From contig NZ_CP163443.1 in assembly GCF_041053055.1 (NCBI RefSeq), positions 4,216,001 to 4,280,000 on the forward strand: DNA of 64,000 nt, written 5' to 3'. This DNA comes from Streptomyces sp. R41 (GTDB lineage Bacteria; Actinomycetota; Actinomycetes; Streptomycetales; Streptomycetaceae). The stretch's first letter is position 1, and each line of letters opens with the position of its first letter. The notes below the pieces were generated by a model. The model saw only the letters and a program-made list of their open reading frames with translations, made no database searches and was not told where the DNA came from. A program made the translations under genes and the position numbers. This document shows positions 9,371 to 17,559 of the stretch, piece by piece.

Positions 9371-9949
9371 TCATCGACCTCCAGGACAGATGTTGAAGCC
9401 GATCGCCCTGGATTTTGTGATGGACTCCATGCCCACACGCCCACCCTCGGCGATATACGGATTGGCGTCCTCTCCACCATCCTCCATCACATCGGCAGCA
9501 ATCTCGTATTGGCGTATCGATCCCAAAGCCAGGGATTGAGCTTCCGCTACCTTTTCCCTCATGTCCTTATAGTCGGGGACAACGAGGGCTTGCCAGTCAC
9601 GGACCACTGCACCGAGGACCTCATTCTTTTCGCGAAGATGAGCAGCATAAGCTACCGGATCACCTTGCCACGGCCCGTCCCCCAACTCGGCAAGGGCTGG
9701 GCCATATTTTGCGCATGCCGCATCGGATGCTTCACGATATGAAACAAAAGCTTTCTGGGCGGACTTTTCCTCCTTCTGGCCGTTCTGATCATCACCGAAG
9801 AGCCAAACGATGACGCCGACCAGGAGGGCTGCTAGCGCCAGAAGCACGCCGACTAGCGCCAACCACTGCTCTCTTGTCCAGCTGGTGGAAGGCGCCGGTT
9901 CACCAGTGGGAGTTGGCTCTCCAGTGGGGGCGGGTTCGCCTGTTGACAT
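9371..9949 (-). CDS. Membrane-anchored protein of unknown function
   Basis: 192 residues from the ATG at 9949, which has GGAGCG eight bases upstream; a longer frame to 10060 lacks this. A Pro/Thr/Gly-rich N-terminus with a repeated GEPxPT unit precedes one TM segment (LVGVLLALAALLVGVIVWLF, about residues 31-50). A mostly helical extracytoplasmic-type domain follows, with two cysteines. It is cargo of the tRNA-Cys island, between attL and the broken integrase. I do not recognise a family. Confidence 0.65.
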   Translation of the reverse strand: MSTGEPAPTGEPTPTGEPAPSTSWTREQWLALVGVLLALAALLVGVIVWLFGDDQNGQKEEKSAQKAFVSYREASDAACAKYGPALAELGDGPWQGDPVAYAAHLREKNEVLGAVVRDWQALVVPDYKDMREKVAEAQSLALGSIRQYEIAADVMEDGGEDANPYIAEGGRVGMESITKSRAIGFNICPGGR

Positions 9950-10360
9950 GCGTCGCTCCAATGGTCCTGCCAGCCTTGGATCATTGAAATTAGACGCCTC
10001 GTAAGATGGCCACCAGGGCGCACGAAGGCGCCTGAGAGCGCGAAACCGTCGTGGCAGCATGACTGTGCGCCCTCAGACCCTTATCACTGAAGCAACGAGG
10101 AACTTCAATCCTCTATCAGCAGCCCCCACAGTCCACCTCGTGCTACGAAGCCACAGCCGCGTCCCTGATGAATTCTGTCAGCGTCGCCACCATCTCTGAT
10201 CACTACAACAAATTCAATGAGGAGCTGTAGACACGCCAGTACGTGACCACACCACGCGGTCCTGGAGGGAGGCAGCAACCTTGCGCGGTACCGCGCTTCG
10301 CATGGTCTGTGGCTACCCCGACCTCTCGGTCGGGGTGCACCCCTCGGCGTCCGCTATCGA
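9950..10360. other. Island intergenic region
   Basis: No gene with convincing codon use. The sequence is more AT-rich than the chromosome on either side, and no repeats or clear promoters were seen. Confidence 0.4.
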
Positions 10361-11414
10361 TCAGCTGCCACTGTCTGCAGCCTGCCCATTCGGCCGCCAA
10401 ATGAGGGCATCGACTTGCTTGGCCACATCGGCCCGCACCGCGTCGACCATGTGCTGATACCGAGCAGCCATGGCGGTCGTCGACCATCCCATGAGGCCCA
10501 TGACGGCCCGTTCGGGTACCCCAAGGATCAGTAGGACCGTGGCGGCGGTGTGGCGCGCGTCGTGCAGACGCCCGTCCCGGACTTTCGCCTCTTCCAGCAG
10601 GGCCTTCCACTCGGTCCAGTCCCGGCGGTGGGAGGGGCTGCGACCGTGCTCGTCCGGGAAGAGCAACCCGTGCTCCTCCCAGTGCTTCCCGGCCGCCGCC
10701 CGCTCCGCTTCCTGCGCCTTGAGGTGAGCCCGGAGTAGGTCACCGAGTTGCTCGGGAAGACCGACAGCGCGGCGGCCGGCGCGCGATTTAGTGGTGGACA
10801 GCTCCGGGTTCGCACGACGCCTCTGCGGGCAATACCCTGCGGCCCTGCGTCCACAGGGGTCCTCACACCCGTGGGCGTACTGCGGCCGGTGTCGACTGCG
10901 CCGGACTACAAGGAACCCACCGTCAAGGTCCACGTCCTCCCACCTCAGACCGAGCACTTCCCCTTGCCGCAGTCCGAGGGCAAGGGCGACGGCCCAGCGA
11001 GCGGAGTTGCGGTGCTGGTCAGCGGCCTTGAGCAACCGCTGTACCTCTTGGACGCTGTAGGGCTCCACCTCGTACTCCCCCGTTTTCGGCGCCTTGGCCA
11101 ACTGAACGGGGGTTCTTGCCAAGATGTCCGCGCCGCACGGCCTCGTTGAGGGCGGTGCGCAAGGTTCGGTGTACCTGGTGAGCAGTCGCGGGCTTGCTGC
11201 CGTTGGCCTGCATCTTGGCGTAGAACGCCTCTATGTGCTCGGGCTTGAGCCTGTCGAGACGGTGAGCCCCCAAGCCGGGGATCAGGTGCTTCCGTACGGC
11301 GATGCCGTACCCGACCATCGTGTTGTCGTTGACGGCGAGGGGCGCAACGTTCTCAATCCAGTGCGTCAGCCACGCCTTGACCGTCCATGCCTTGCCGTAC
11401 CCAGATCCTTCTAC
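10361..11414 (-). pseudogene. Tyrosine-recombinase integrase, frameshifted and N-truncated
   Basis: The catalytic half (10361-11122) has the first Arg in LALGLRQGEVLGLRW, the HxxR box as LHDARHTAATVL, and MGWSTTAMAARYQHM with the His/Tyr end of the active site. The core-binding half (KAWLTHWIENVAPLAV, then HLIPGLGAHRLDRLKPEHIE) lies in another frame. The frames meet at five G on the plus strand (11108-11112); removing one base gives a continuous KNPVQLAKAPK. The normal N-terminal arm-binding domain is missing, because the frame stops at 11415, next to the nuclease-STAND gene. The enzyme is probably dead. Confidence 0.85.
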
Positions 11415-13732
11415 TCATCTTCATTCCGAAGGGTTCGCATCATGGCTTCTATGTCGCTGGCTGTCCTTCGGCGCGCCAACCCAGGAGTGCTTGTTTCGGA
11501 GTCGAGTTGCTCAGAGGGGAGCGTATAGGCAGAGTCGCGCTCATCCAGACGCTCCACAACCGCCTCATAGTCCTCGAATGGTGGATATTCATTGCTCTGG
11601 CCGTAGTACTCAACAATCTCCCTCATCTCCGCGGCAGGCAAGTCGGGTTCAACGAAGGTTTGCGCCCACTCCTCAAAAGCTCTTTCTGCGTAGTCGTCTC
11701 GAATTGACTCAAGTAAGCGAATCGCCTCCTCTATCTCAGGCCTTGACACATAGGACTTGATTCGCTGGAGCGCTTCTTCCGCCGACTCTATTTGACTCCA
11801 TTCATAGACATCTACCATGGCCCATTCGATAGCAGTCTCTACACATTGCGCGAGGGCCTCGCGTCCCTCGCGCGTGTTGTCATGCGCCAGAGTCTGGACA
11901 AGATCGATGATTTCCAATTCCGACATAGGTCCCGCATATCTTCCAAAATTCTCGGCTATAGTGCGAAATCCGAGATCCCGGAGAGTCTGACTTTCCAAGT
12001 CCTTTGCTATGTCGAGGAAGATATAGGCACGCCGCACCCAGTTCTCATCGACGCCCGGTTCGCCCCGTGGTTCGCCGGAGTCGGTTATCTCACCCATTAA
12101 GGGCGCTGATGCCATAACGTCTACGGCAGCCTGCTCTATGGCCTCTTTAAGCTCGCGAAAAGCAGGCAGTGGTGGACCTTCTCCGCGCGAAGGAAAGAGC
12201 GACCACAAGATTTCAAATTGCTCAAAGCGGCGCACGAGATTTACGAAGGATGCCAGTTCCTCAGGATCCGACCCAACATAATCCATCATATAATCTCGCA
12301 CAGATGGGTTATGAAATTCTATGCAAATGAGCCCGGTACGATCGAGTAGTGTTTCGAATCGCTCGAAGCTCTTCAGCATGGTTCCGTCGAGCACAGCCAA
12401 GGACCCACGGAGGTCCCGCGCGGACTCACCGTAACTTGTCCATAGCTCGCGGAGAGCCTGAAGGGGAACGGGGCCCGAGAAAGACAGAACGACTTTTAGA
12501 AGCCGTATATCCGTTTCGCTCAGCTGGTGACTAACTATGTGATGCCAGATGCGGTGAGGCTCTTCCAAATTCCTAAGAATCTCGTCTGCCACAAACTCTG
12601 GCTCGTTTGACAACAAGTGTGCTTCCGCTAGTGTTGCGGCAATGATTCGCGGATTGAAATTCCCGTGCCCGATAATGGGGATATACACGCGGGGTGAGGC
12701 GAAATTAGCTTTGATCTCATCCGGTAGCGGGGAGTTGTAGACATGGTTGTACAGAATTGCCGCTCGGGCTCCAGCGGTATAGTCAGCGAGGTCCACGACA
12801 CATGTATGTATATCAAACCGGTGGCGATCGATTCGTTCGTAGCGCTGTTTGGCCTGCGCGAGAATATATTCACGCGTTGTCAGAATAAACCGCTTATTCG
12901 GGGCAGCCGACACTCGTCTAATTAGCGACAGTAGCCGGTTATCCTCATTCTTTCCCAGCTTCTCAACCAGGTTCGTTTGCCCCAGAAAGTCATCGTAGTA
13001 AAATATTTGGTTCGCGGAATCGTCCCACAGGCTGTTAGCTTCTTCTGCATCCTCGGATATCTCTACAAGCTCGTACCCCAAACCAAGGTAATAAGCACAC
13101 AGAACATGACCTAGCGTCGTCTTACCGATTCCCGGAATGCCAGCAATTACGCATACACGCTTCCCTTCCAGGATATCGACCGCTCGAGGAAAACTAGGGT
13201 TTTCTGCGTACGTCCTCAAGGTTTCGTCGAGTTCCCGCGCCAACGCTTGTGAGCGCGTGACAATACTTTTCGAAAGCAGCGAGTTAAGAATTGATGCACT
13301 AGTGAGCCACAGCCGGAGATGCCTGCGGACTACAATTTCATTTTTTCGCAGGAGGGCATCTATTTCATGTCGACCGTATACATCGCCCGGAGTTAGGAGA
13401 TATGGTTTTAGCTCATCGAATATCTTGCCTTTGGCATCTCTAGTCAACGGAAGCGACGTGGCCAACACGTAGCGCGTCGGGTTAAGCTTGCGCACTTTGT
13501 GCACTTCGGTCTTCTTTATATGCTCGATTAGCTTTGACCGAGTGGACCCGTGCCAGTGCTTGCACTGAATCACTAGCGACGACCCGTTGTCGTGAAGATG
13601 GCGAAGATCCACCCCGCCGTCTGCACCAGGAGTGAAGATCTCCAGTCGCACATCAAATTCCTCTTCGAATAGATCCTTACAGACCATTTCGAAGTCGAAG
13701 TCTGTCAATCTGCTCAGGTCGAACGACTCCAT
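11411..13732 (-). CDS. Mrr-like nuclease / STAND NTPase fusion, putative antiviral protein
   Basis: 773 residues from the ATG at 13732, which follows a GAGGGGGG ribosome site. Residues 1-130 are a restriction-endonuclease (Mrr/PD-(D/E)xK) fold: Glu15, then GADGGVDL with Asp42, and IQCKHW with the Q-x-K pair 56-58. Residues 190-400 are a P-loop NTPase with Walker A AGIPGIGKTT (197-206), Walker B-like FYYDDFLG (244-251) and LTTREYIL, the signature I associate with the nSTAND3 group. A long helical C-terminus may be the sensor. Related nuclease-STAND proteins (Avs-type) sense phage proteins and then degrade DNA. AT-rich codon use marks recent acquisition. The defence role is inferred. Confidence 0.8.
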   Translation of the reverse strand: MESFDLSRLTDFDFEMVCKDLFEEEFDVRLEIFTPGADGGVDLRHLHDNGSSLVIQCKHWHGSTRSKLIEHIKKTEVHKVRKLNPTRYVLATSLPLTRDAKGKIFDELKPYLLTPGDVYGRHEIDALLRKNEIVVRRHLRLWLTSASILNSLLSKSIVTRSQALARELDETLRTYAENPSFPRAVDILEGKRVCVIAGIPGIGKTTLGHVLCAYYLGLGYELVEISEDAEEANSLWDDSANQIFYYDDFLGQTNLVEKLGKNEDNRLLSLIRRVSAAPNKRFILTTREYILAQAKQRYERIDRHRFDIHTCVVDLADYTAGARAAILYNHVYNSPLPDEIKANFASPRVYIPIIGHGNFNPRIIAATLAEAHLLSNEPEFVADEILRNLEEPHRIWHHIVSHQLSETDIRLLKVVLSFSGPVPLQALRELWTSYGESARDLRGSLAVLDGTMLKSFERFETLLDRTGLICIEFHNPSVRDYMMDYVGSDPEELASFVNLVRRFEQFEILWSLFPSRGEGPPLPAFRELKEAIEQAAVDVMASAPLMGEITDSGEPRGEPGVDENWVRRAYIFLDIAKDLESQTLRDLGFRTIAENFGRYAGPMSELEIIDLVQTLAHDNTREGREALAQCVETAIEWAMVDVYEWSQIESAEEALQRIKSYVSRPEIEEAIRLLESIRDDYAERAFEEWAQTFVEPDLPAAEMREIVEYYGQSNEYPPFEDYEAVVERLDERDSAYTLPSEQLDSETSTPGLARRRTASDIEAMMRTLRNEDE

Positions 13733-14176
13733 AGCCCCCCTCACGACGGAGCCTCAGTATCCGACGGGGGAGCACTCGTGTCAGCCCTCGCGGAGGCAGC
13801 ATCCTGACTGGCGTCGCCTCTCTTGCACCCCCCGTCTCGTTCAGCGTCGTACGCAGCCGTCCGGAGCCATTCACTCGGCTTTGCTGAGCAGGTAGTCCGT
13901 ATGAAGCTGGACGCCGGTGAACGACTGCGGACCCTCGTCCGTCCGGCGCGGACAAACCTGCAAAGCGCAGTAACTGCCAGCAGACTGCGGGTCTCGGTTC
14001 TGGTCACACTTCGCGGGACGGGCCGGAAAAACCCGCCCCGTCTCGGGCACCACGTCACTGCACTCCCCACACTGACCCCTAAACCCGCAGTAACGGAGAA
14101 GTCCGGCTGGAGTACCAGGGGGCTGTGCCATGTGGACGTGAGACGGTTTCCCCGGGACTGGCCCGGGAGGCCCTCG
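13733..14176. other. Island intergenic region containing a third attachment-site arm
   Basis: No supported gene. The stretch 13832-13967 resembles the right arm of the island and is listed separately. The remainder, about 13968-14176, shows no recognisable feature. Confidence 0.45.
13832..13967 (+). repeat. Partial internal attachment site (arm plus half core)
   Basis: CCGTCTCGTT at 13832 lies 125 bases before CCTGCAAAGCG at 13957. At the true right end the same decamer (15615) lies exactly 125 bases before the core (15740). The two stretches align without gaps by eye, with clear partial identity, ending in the shared 19-mer CGGACAAACCTGCAAAGCG (13949-13967 and 15732-15750). Past the anticodon-loop core the sequences diverge. 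This is best read as an older junction inside a composite island. Confidence 0.65.
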
Positions 14177-14671
14177 TCAGCGGCGCGCGGACCATGCCTC
14201 GCTGTTCAGGAAGTGGTTGTCGTAGAGCTCCTGGACCTCCAGCAGACTTTCCCGGCCGACCTCGCCCAGGCGGATGCGCTGGATGTGGCGGAAGTACTCG
14301 AAGCGCTCGACGCCCGGGGTAATCACGATGAGGATGTCGGCGCCGGCGCCGGGGGTGGCGGCGAAGGCGTGCGGCTTGCCCGGCGGGACGATGAGGAGAT
14401 CGCTGCGTTCCGCGGTGACGATGTCGTCGCCGGAGAGGATCTCGGCGGCACCATCCAGCAGGAAGAACATCTCCGCGGAGTGCCGGTGCAGATGCGGTGG
14501 GGCGCCGTCGGTGCCCGCCGTCAGGTTGACCCGCACAGTGGACAGCGCCCCACCAGACGCGCTGCTGTCAGCCAGCAGCGTGAAAACACCGTTGGGATCA
14601 TCATCGATCGTCTCGGCCTCCGCCGCACGGACGATCACGGACGAGTCGAACTTCGGCACGAACAGTGACAT
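14177..14671 (-). CDS. Cupin-domain protein
   Basis: 164 residues with one double-stranded beta-helix cupin. Motif 1 is PHLHRHSAEMFFLLDG (about residues 59-74) with metal ligands His, His and Glu. Motif 2, PPGKPHAFAA (about 96-105), supplies the last His. A strong AAGGAGGT site precedes the ATG at 14671. It follows the RidA gene by 49 bases on the same strand, probably in one operon. Small cupins of this type act on small organic molecules or as sugar/acid sensors; the substrate cannot be read from sequence. Confidence 0.8.
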   Translation of the reverse strand: MSLFVPKFDSSVIVRAAEAETIDDDPNGVFTLLADSSASGGALSTVRVNLTAGTDGAPPHLHRHSAEMFFLLDGAAEILSGDDIVTAERSDLLIVPPGKPHAFAATPGAGADILIVITPGVERFEYFRHIQRIRLGEVGRESLLEVQELYDNHFLNSEAWSARR

Positions 14672-14720
14672 TTCCGGACCTCCTTGTGAGGCTCACGACC
14701 AGACTTGGGGGCGCGCTCCG

Positions 14721-15125
14721 TCAGTGCGTCACGTCAAGGCGGACGACCGCGCCGATCTCGACGAGCTGGTCGGGCAGCGCGAGGTCGGCCACGCCCATGA
14801 CGGTGCTGGTGGGCCGGTGGTCGCCGCAGTACGCGGCGTGCAGCCTGGCGAGGGTGTCGAAGTTTTCCCGCAGGTCCATGGCCAAGACGGTGGTCTCGAC
14901 GATTTGGTTGCGGGTGGCGCCGAAGTGCTCCAGCACCCGGTCGAGGTTTTCGAAAGTCGTCCGCACCTGGAGCTCGAAGTCTCCCGCCCCGACGAAGGCC
15001 CCGGTGCTGTCGTGCGACACCTGCCCGGAGACATAGAGCGTGTCGCCGACTTGAACTGCCTGGCTGTACCCGTATTGGGCTTCCCACGGCATACCGAAGC
15101 TGAGTTCCCTGGACCGAACAGTCAC
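14721..15125 (-). CDS. RidA-family (YjgF/UK114) protein
   Basis: 134 residues from the GTG at 15125 with GGGAGA just upstream; the longer frame to 15377 has no family similarity. GDTLYVSGQVSHDSTG and the C-terminal VEIGAVVRLD are RidA hallmarks. The pocket Arg that marks imine deaminases (usually in R/K-xx-RxxV near residue 105) is not evident: the region reads RPTSTVMGVADLALPDQLVEI. It may therefore belong to a non-deaminase RidA subgroup. Paired with the cupin gene in the second half of the island. Confidence 0.82.
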   Translation of the reverse strand: MTVRSRELSFGMPWEAQYGYSQAVQVGDTLYVSGQVSHDSTGAFVGAGDFELQVRTTFENLDRVLEHFGATRNQIVETTVLAMDLRENFDTLARLHAAYCGDHRPTSTVMGVADLALPDQLVEIGAVVRLDVTH

Positions 15126-15739
15126 GATTCTCTCCCGAATAATCGACCGAACCAATTCCGGGCTCATACAACTTGCTTCGCAGCGGAGACGACGTTCGCC
15201 CGCATCAGTGACACGCCGTACGACGTGTGCCTCGTACAGATAGCACCCCCGACCAGGGTGTCTCGTGCCGGCAACCTCCGCATCCGGGGCCGCGGCGGTC
15301 AGGACCAGGAAGGGCGTGCCGCACGGCAGCAGCCTCACCGTGGATGACCCGGAAAGCTGAGAAGGGTCAACGTTCAAAGGAGCCCGCCCCTGGTAATCGA
15401 CGCCTTCACCGCCGCAGTCCCAGACCAGTCGACAGCCGGCCCGGGGCAGTCAAGACCTACGTCACCACAGCCTGACCTGCTCGCAGGTGCGGCCCAGGGT
15501 GCGCAAGAGCCCTTCGTTGGCGTCCGCGTAGATCACTGCGGAGTCAGCGATGCCACCGACCCGGGAAGGGCCTGGACCACCGCTGTCTAGGTAGGTCTCG
15601 CCCCGTCTCAGTTTCCGTCTCGTTCACCGACGTACGCGACCCTCCAGAGCCGTTCACCCCGCCCCTGCGGGCTCAGCTTCCGTACGGATCTGAACGCCCG
15701 CGACCACGCCCGGATGACGCCCTGACCAGGCCGGACAAA
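15126..15739. other. Right-end noncoding region of the island
   Basis: No gene is supported. It holds the paired arm-type decamers near 15603-15624 and leads into the attR core. The rest shows no clear promoter, apart from the need to drive the leftward RidA-cupin operon. Confidence 0.45.
15603..15624 (+). promoter_or_regulatory. Putative integrase arm-binding repeats, right arm
   Basis: CCGTCTCAGT (15603-15612) and CCGTCTCGTT (15615-15624), with the same 12-base phasing as the left arm. They lie 125 bases from the attR core. Confidence 0.55.
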
Positions 15740-15794
15740 CCTGCAAAGCGAGTTACGTGGGTTCGATTCCCGCCACGGCCTCTAGCGCCTGACC
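15740..15794 (+). repeat. attR: right 55-bp direct repeat
   Basis: Exact second copy of 9179-9233. It carries only the 3' half of tRNA-Cys, from the anticodon loop on, so it is not a functional tRNA. It marks the right boundary of the 6.56 kb island. Confidence 0.9.
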
Positions 15795-15796
15795 TG

Positions 15797-15845
15797 CAGA
15801 ACGAAGGGGCGGCACCCCCGAAGGGGTTGCCGCCCCTTCGTTCTG
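15797..15845 (+). terminator. Hairpin beyond attR
   Basis: A perfect 18-bp stem (15797-15814 with 15828-15845). It is probably the original terminator of tRNA-Cys before the island inserted, and may also end the leftward gene that follows. Confidence 0.7.
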
Positions 15846-15873
15846 TGGTCGGGTCTCTTGTCCGGGGTGCGGT

Positions 15874-17136
15874 CTACGGGGCCGGGCAGGCGTCCGGTCC
15901 GTCCTTTTCGAACGCGGCCGTGGTGCAGTAAGTGATGGTCGGGTAGTAAGGGCCCATGGCCGTGGCCGGGTCCTGACCCTTCTGGACATTCTGTACGGCG
16001 TTGTGGAAGTCGCCGGCCGGGAGCATGTTCCGGAAGAGCAGGAGGCCGTCGACGTCGGTGGGTCCCCAGGCGATCCAGGTGACCTTGTTGGACGCGGTCG
16101 CATTCGCGGGGCGGTCCTGGGGGGTGGAGACCACATAGGTGTACTGCCCGTCCTTCAGGGCCGTTTGGTAATCAGCGGCGCAGGAGCTCGACGGGTAAGG
16201 AAGCCGCCACTGGTTCTGGCAGAGCGACCAGTACCTGAGTTGCGTCTTGGTGAGCACCGACTGGCCTTCGCTGGTGTTGGGGAACGTCGGCGCCTTGCCC
16301 CGGATGACGGCAATGCGGCCGGGCTCATACGCAATCGGGGTGCACAGGTACTTGTTGTACGGGTTGGGGAACAATCCCCCGGCCTTATTGGGCACGGCGA
16401 AGACCGGGGCACTCGGAGTGGACTTCCCGCATCCCTCGAATCCTCCCGGGGGTGCGTTGCTTTTCACGAGCTGCCGCAGGAACCCGGCCAGTGGTCCTGC
16501 GGGACCCTGGGCAGAACCGGCTGCGGGGCAGGTCGCAATGTTGCTGGTGCTGCCGCCCTGGTGCTGGATCGAGAGCGCGGGAAGGGGAACGCCGCCCGTG
16601 GGGTCGGACGCCTCGGTCGGCACATAGATCCTCAAGGCGATGAACCCGGATCCGGAGGCGGCACTGTTGGCAGTGGCGGCCAGGGTGTTGTTGCCGGAGC
16701 CGGCTGCGACGCCGCTCTGCGCGGTGACGCGATACCGGTGCTGAGCAGGGTCTGTCCCGGCATTCGCCTGAGCGAAGGGGTTTTTGCTGCCTGCGCTCGG
16801 GGCGATCGATTTGTCGTCGAGCGAATCGATCGGGGATCCCGTGGTGTCGTACGTCGTCAGCGACGTGAACCGGGCCGATGGATATGTCCCCTCCACAACC
16901 AGCCGGTCTCCCTCGGCCAACTGGTAAGGCATGACCCAGTAGGTGGCGTTCGTCTCGGGAAACGCGAAATTCAACCTGTTGGGATTGACCACGGCCGGCC
17001 ACCCGCAGGAGACCTTGGGGACACTCTTATGGCCGGTTCCCGCCGGGACCGCCGCATTGGCTGACGGCACAGCCAGCACCGCGAGGAAGCCCATCGCAAG
17101 GGAACAAGATCCCAGCCTCTGTCTCAAAGAGCGCAT
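15874..17136 (-). CDS. Secreted protein of unknown function
   Basis: 420 residues from the ATG at 17136. The N-terminus is a Sec signal peptide: MRSLRQRLGS, then the hydrophobic LAMGFLAVLAVPSANA with a likely cut after ANA-A. The mature part has about six cysteines and blocks such as YWVMPYQLAEGDRLVVEG and FTSLTTYDTTGSPIDSLDD. These are reminiscent of the DUF1254/DUF1214 beta-rich proteins, but only weakly. It is a monocistronic gene next to the island's right end. No catalytic motif is recognised. Confidence 0.7.
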   Translation of the reverse strand: MRSLRQRLGSCSLAMGFLAVLAVPSANAAVPAGTGHKSVPKVSCGWPAVVNPNRLNFAFPETNATYWVMPYQLAEGDRLVVEGTYPSARFTSLTTYDTTGSPIDSLDDKSIAPSAGSKNPFAQANAGTDPAQHRYRVTAQSGVAAGSGNNTLAATANSAASGSGFIALRIYVPTEASDPTGGVPLPALSIQHQGGSTSNIATCPAAGSAQGPAGPLAGFLRQLVKSNAPPGGFEGCGKSTPSAPVFAVPNKAGGLFPNPYNKYLCTPIAYEPGRIAVIRGKAPTFPNTSEGQSVLTKTQLRYWSLCQNQWRLPYPSSSCAADYQTALKDGQYTYVVSTPQDRPANATASNKVTWIAWGPTDVDGLLLFRNMLPAGDFHNAVQNVQKGQDPATAMGPYYPTITYCTTAAFEKDGPDACPAP

Positions 17137-17559
17137 GGCTTCGCTCCGTCCATGGACACTGAAGGTGGTGGAAGCCCTGCGCTCATGGAAACGCGGAGGA
17201 TCAGGCGCGCTGCAAGGGCCGAGACTCAGGAATCCCTGGCCCAGCGTGCGGCCGGGTGCCCCCAACGACTTTCTGCACGTATTTCCGTCGCCGTTTCGGT
17301 ACTGCCGTTCGGCCCGACGAGTACCTACCTGCCTCGCACTCCCCTGGAGAAGGCACCCATAACAGTTTCACGCCGTCACCAGCGTCACGCAACGCAGCAG
17401 CCGCCAGGCACGAGCTCGACGCGGCTCGACGCGGCTCGAGGCGGCATTACGCGCGCTGCTCGCGCTCGCCACGGCCTCGCGAAAGAGTCGGCCGTCCCCC
17501 ATCCAGGGGGCGGCCGATCCGCCTTCCGGTGCCGGACCGCCTCAAGTGCGGCCCGCCGC
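17137..17559. other. Intergenic region with a hairpin
   Basis: No gene is supported. A GC-rich hairpin (arms about 17489-17500 and 17506-17515) lies just past the 3' end of the SUKH-like gene and probably terminates it. A short CTCGACGCGG triplication sits near 17415-17445. Confidence 0.5.

Noticed and set aside
10203..10610. A 135-codon minus-strand ORF overlapping the integrase end
   Set aside because: It runs out of frame across integrase codons and lacks protein-like composition.
15740..15794. A second tRNA-Cys gene
   Set aside because: Only the 3' half, from the anticodon loop on, is present; it is the attR repeat.
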